Shown here in pieces: positions 61,301 through 64,000 of a stretch of DNA of 64,000 nucleotides (position 1 is the first letter of the stretch; the number at the start of each line of letters is the position of its first letter). This stretch comes from Anaeromyces robustus (Eukaryota; Neocallimastigomycota; Neocallimastigomycetes; Neocallimastigales; Neocallimastigaceae), in the NCBI GenBank assembly GCA_002104895.1, contig MCFG01000152.1, positions 1 to 64,000 of the forward strand, read 5' to 3'. The position numbers and the translations under genes are program-made. The notes under the pieces were generated by a model, which was given only the letters and a program-made list of their open reading frames with translations, was not told where the DNA came from and did no database searches.

Positions 61301-64000
61301 AGTAATCATAATTAAAGTCATTAATTTCTTATTATTTTACCCAAAACAAAAACGATATGAGAAAAAAAATAAAAGTATATAATAAAATTAATAAAATAAA
61401 TAATAAAAACTTAACCGCGCATATTAAAATATATAAATTATTTTATAATTATTTTTATGTTTTTATCATCTCTATATTCCTAACCATTTTCTATATATAT
61501 TTTATCGTTTATATTTCCTAACCATTTTTTAACATGTTTTATCGTTTATATTTTCTAACCATTTTTTTTTACATTAATTTCTAATAAATTATAAATACAT
61601 AGTTTAGTAATATTAATTTTTTCTTCCATTATTCTTTTATTTCCTTAAAGAGCGTTAATAATAATAAATATAATTAAATTAATATTATATCAATTATAAA
61701 AAGAATCATTATTAAATTAAAAAAATTAAAAGGATAATATTATAAAATAAAAGATAATTAATAATTAAAATCGATTAATTAAAAGAAATAATACTAAATT
61801 CTTCTTTAACAATTAATAAAAAAATAAAATATAAGAAAAATATAATAAAAATGGATAAATTATTTTTTATTATTATTTTGTTTTTCATTAGTTATTTTAA
61901 AAAAAAAATATTAAAATAATTTTTTTAATAATTATATTAATCCTTAACCTCCATATTAATTCTTTTACTTTAATTTCTATATATATAATACATATAATAA
62001 AATATAATTATATTATATAATAAAGTTTATATTTATTAATTTAATTTCTAAAAAACCAATATATTATAATTTAATAAAAATATATACTCAATTTATTTTA
62101 TTATTAATATTAAAGTTTTTTTTTTAAAAATTATCATGAAATTTAAAAAAAATTAAAGAATAAAAATAATTTTAAGGATAAATGAAAGTTAATAATAATA
62201 AAAAAAAAATTAATTAAAAGATATTAATTATATTTTAATATATAATAATAGTTACTTTTTAAATAAAGAACAAAAAAAAAAAGTGATATTTTTAAAATGT
62301 ATATAATAAATGATATAATGATATAATTATATTAATAATAAAAAATAAGGATGAAAAGTAAATTATTAAAAAAAAAAAGATTTGAAATAAAGTTTTTAAT
62401 ATAATTTTATTATGAGTTTTTTTGATCATATAATCGTATAATCATAAAAAAAAAAAAAAGACAAATAAAATTAAATATAATAAATATTGAAAGAAGAAAA
62501 TAATAATAAAAAGATAGGGTCATCATAATAAAAAAATGATAATTGTTAATCTATATATATTGTATTTCTATTATTTATAATATAATATTATGTTCATTAT
62601 TCTATTAATAAATATTTTTAATATTATTTTAAAGATTTGCTTTATAATATTACTTATATTTTAATATTTCATATTATATTAGTATTATTTTAAAATATGA
62701 TCATCATAAAAACAATATATAATTTTTAAATAATAATAATAATATAATAAATAATAGTATTTTTTAAATAATAGTATTAATCTTAAATATTAATAAGAAC
62801 AATTTTTATTTGTCTTTTTTTTTTTTTTTTATTTTATTTAAAATGAATCATCATCATATGAAATTGCTAAATTATATAAAACAAGAGAGACAATCTTTAA
62901 AATACAGAGACATTTTTTAAAAACAATAATTCTCTTTTTTTTTTTTTTTTTTATTTTTAATTTTTAAACATGAAAAAAATTTATTGTTATAATTATACTA
63001 ATAATCACGCTATTGCTTTATTTTTATTTTATTTAATTGTATATAATTATTTAGTTTTATTAAGTAATCATTATCAAAGATAATTTATGTATATATCTTT
63101 TTCCTTTTTTTTTTTTTTTTTTGAACAAAAATAATAATATTATTGCTTAATTATTAATTATTATAAAAGAGATTTTTTATATATATCTTATTCCTATTTT
63201 TTAAAAAATAATAATTGTAATATTATTACTTAATTAATTTTTAATTATTAAATATTATAAAAGATATTTTTTATGTATATCTTTTTCCTATTATTTTTAA
63301 AAAACAATAATCATAATATTATTGCTTAATTAATTATTAATTAATAGTTATTTATAATATATTTCTTTTCACTTTTTTTTTTTATTTTGTTAATTTTTTA
63401 TTTATTATTATTTTTTTAATTTCATTTTTTTGTATCATTTTTTTTAATTATTACTTCTTATTCATATTTTTTATTTCTATTATTTTTATTATTTTTCATT
63501 TTTTTCATGTTTTCTATTTTCTAATAATTTTTAATTTTACCTGTCACAAAAGATCACAAGTTCAGTAAAAATAATTTTTTATGGTTATACAAATTAAAGT
63601 TTTTTTTTTTATTTTTTTTAAAAAATAAACAAAATATACAAAAAAAATTTTTTTTTTAAAAAAAATCACAATTGAAATAATTAATACCATAGTTAATGTT
63701 AATTTTATTTTTTTATCATCGTAATACAAATATTTAAAAAATTTATTTATATATTTATTTATTTATTTATTATTTTTTATTATTATTAATTTATTTAATT
63801 TAATATAATCTATTAATTTATTTTATTTATTTTTTTAAAAAAAATTTAATGAATTAAATCTTCAAGATATATTTTAATATATTTTTTATATATTATATAT
63901 TAAATATACTATATATATTTTATTATAATTTAAATATATTGAAATATATATAAAATTATATTAATATTTTTGTTATTTAATTTAAAGAAAATAACATAAA
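58301..64000. other. Gene desert to the window end
   Basis: Nearly six kilobases of A+T-only sequence with AAT and homopolymer runs and many weak inverted repeats. I see no gene, RNA or element here. Confidence 0.6.

Overview
The window looks like nuclear DNA of an anaerobic gut fungus (Neocallimastigomycota). Intergenic DNA is almost pure A+T with huge homopolymer and (AAAT)n/(AAT)n tracts. Genes have short GT-AG introns made of A+T. One gene is a true fungal RHO1-type GTPase, which argues against Dictyostelium, another very AT-rich genome. One gene fuses a bacterial-type solute-binding ectodomain to a class C seven-helix receptor, an architecture I associate with this phylum. The species cannot be fixed from the sequence alone.

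Layout. 0.1-1.1 kb: RHO1 GTPase, 4 exons, + strand. 1.9-2.4 kb: a LINE C-terminal fossil. 3.2-6.1 kb: a 7-exon TPR-like (possibly Ett1/Nro1-like) protein on the - strand, with a Cys-rich tail brought in by the last exon. 6.1-14.1 kb: gene desert with a TIR-bounded element, a tRNA-derived SINE with target-site duplication, and long microsatellites. 14.2-19.4 kb: one 1762-residue low-complexity protein. 20.9-21.4 kb: LINE 3' fragment. 22.3-25.2 kb: receptor gene, 5 exons, - strand. 27.6-28.1 kb: Hsp20. 31.0-32.8 kb: ankyrin-repeat gene interrupted by one +1 shift at TTT TGA T. 33.2-34.8 kb: decayed gene pieces. 36.0-37.9 kb: a chimeric His-rich/Hsp20 protein. 40.1-41.1 and 43.6-44.6 kb: two His-rich paralogues made by a tandem duplication with a 3502-bp offset. 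47.7-48.1 kb: small hypothetical gene. 50.4-53.4 kb: a pile of head-to-tail LINE 3' ends on the - strand. 53.7-54.8 kb: five tandem copies of a structured RNA-like unit. 54.8-64 kb: AT-rich desert.

How parts connect. The Hsp20, the His-rich Hsp20 chimera and both His-rich paralogues share a closely similar core promoter (AGTATAAA, then a TTTTTC block about 20 nt later). They may therefore form one stress- or metal-responsive group between 27 and 45 kb. The LINE tails (several ending AGTCTAAAA), the SINE, and a 124-bp retrocopy of an mRNA 3' end with its own 13-bp target-site duplication all point to active target-primed reverse transcription in this genome.

The best candidate for something undescribed is the 53.7-54.8 kb array. 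All five units keep GC-rich blocks in an A+T background. Their proposed helices change by paired substitutions between units, which is what a structured non-coding RNA would show. I do not recognise its family. All gene models are hand-spliced; no search or folding program was run.
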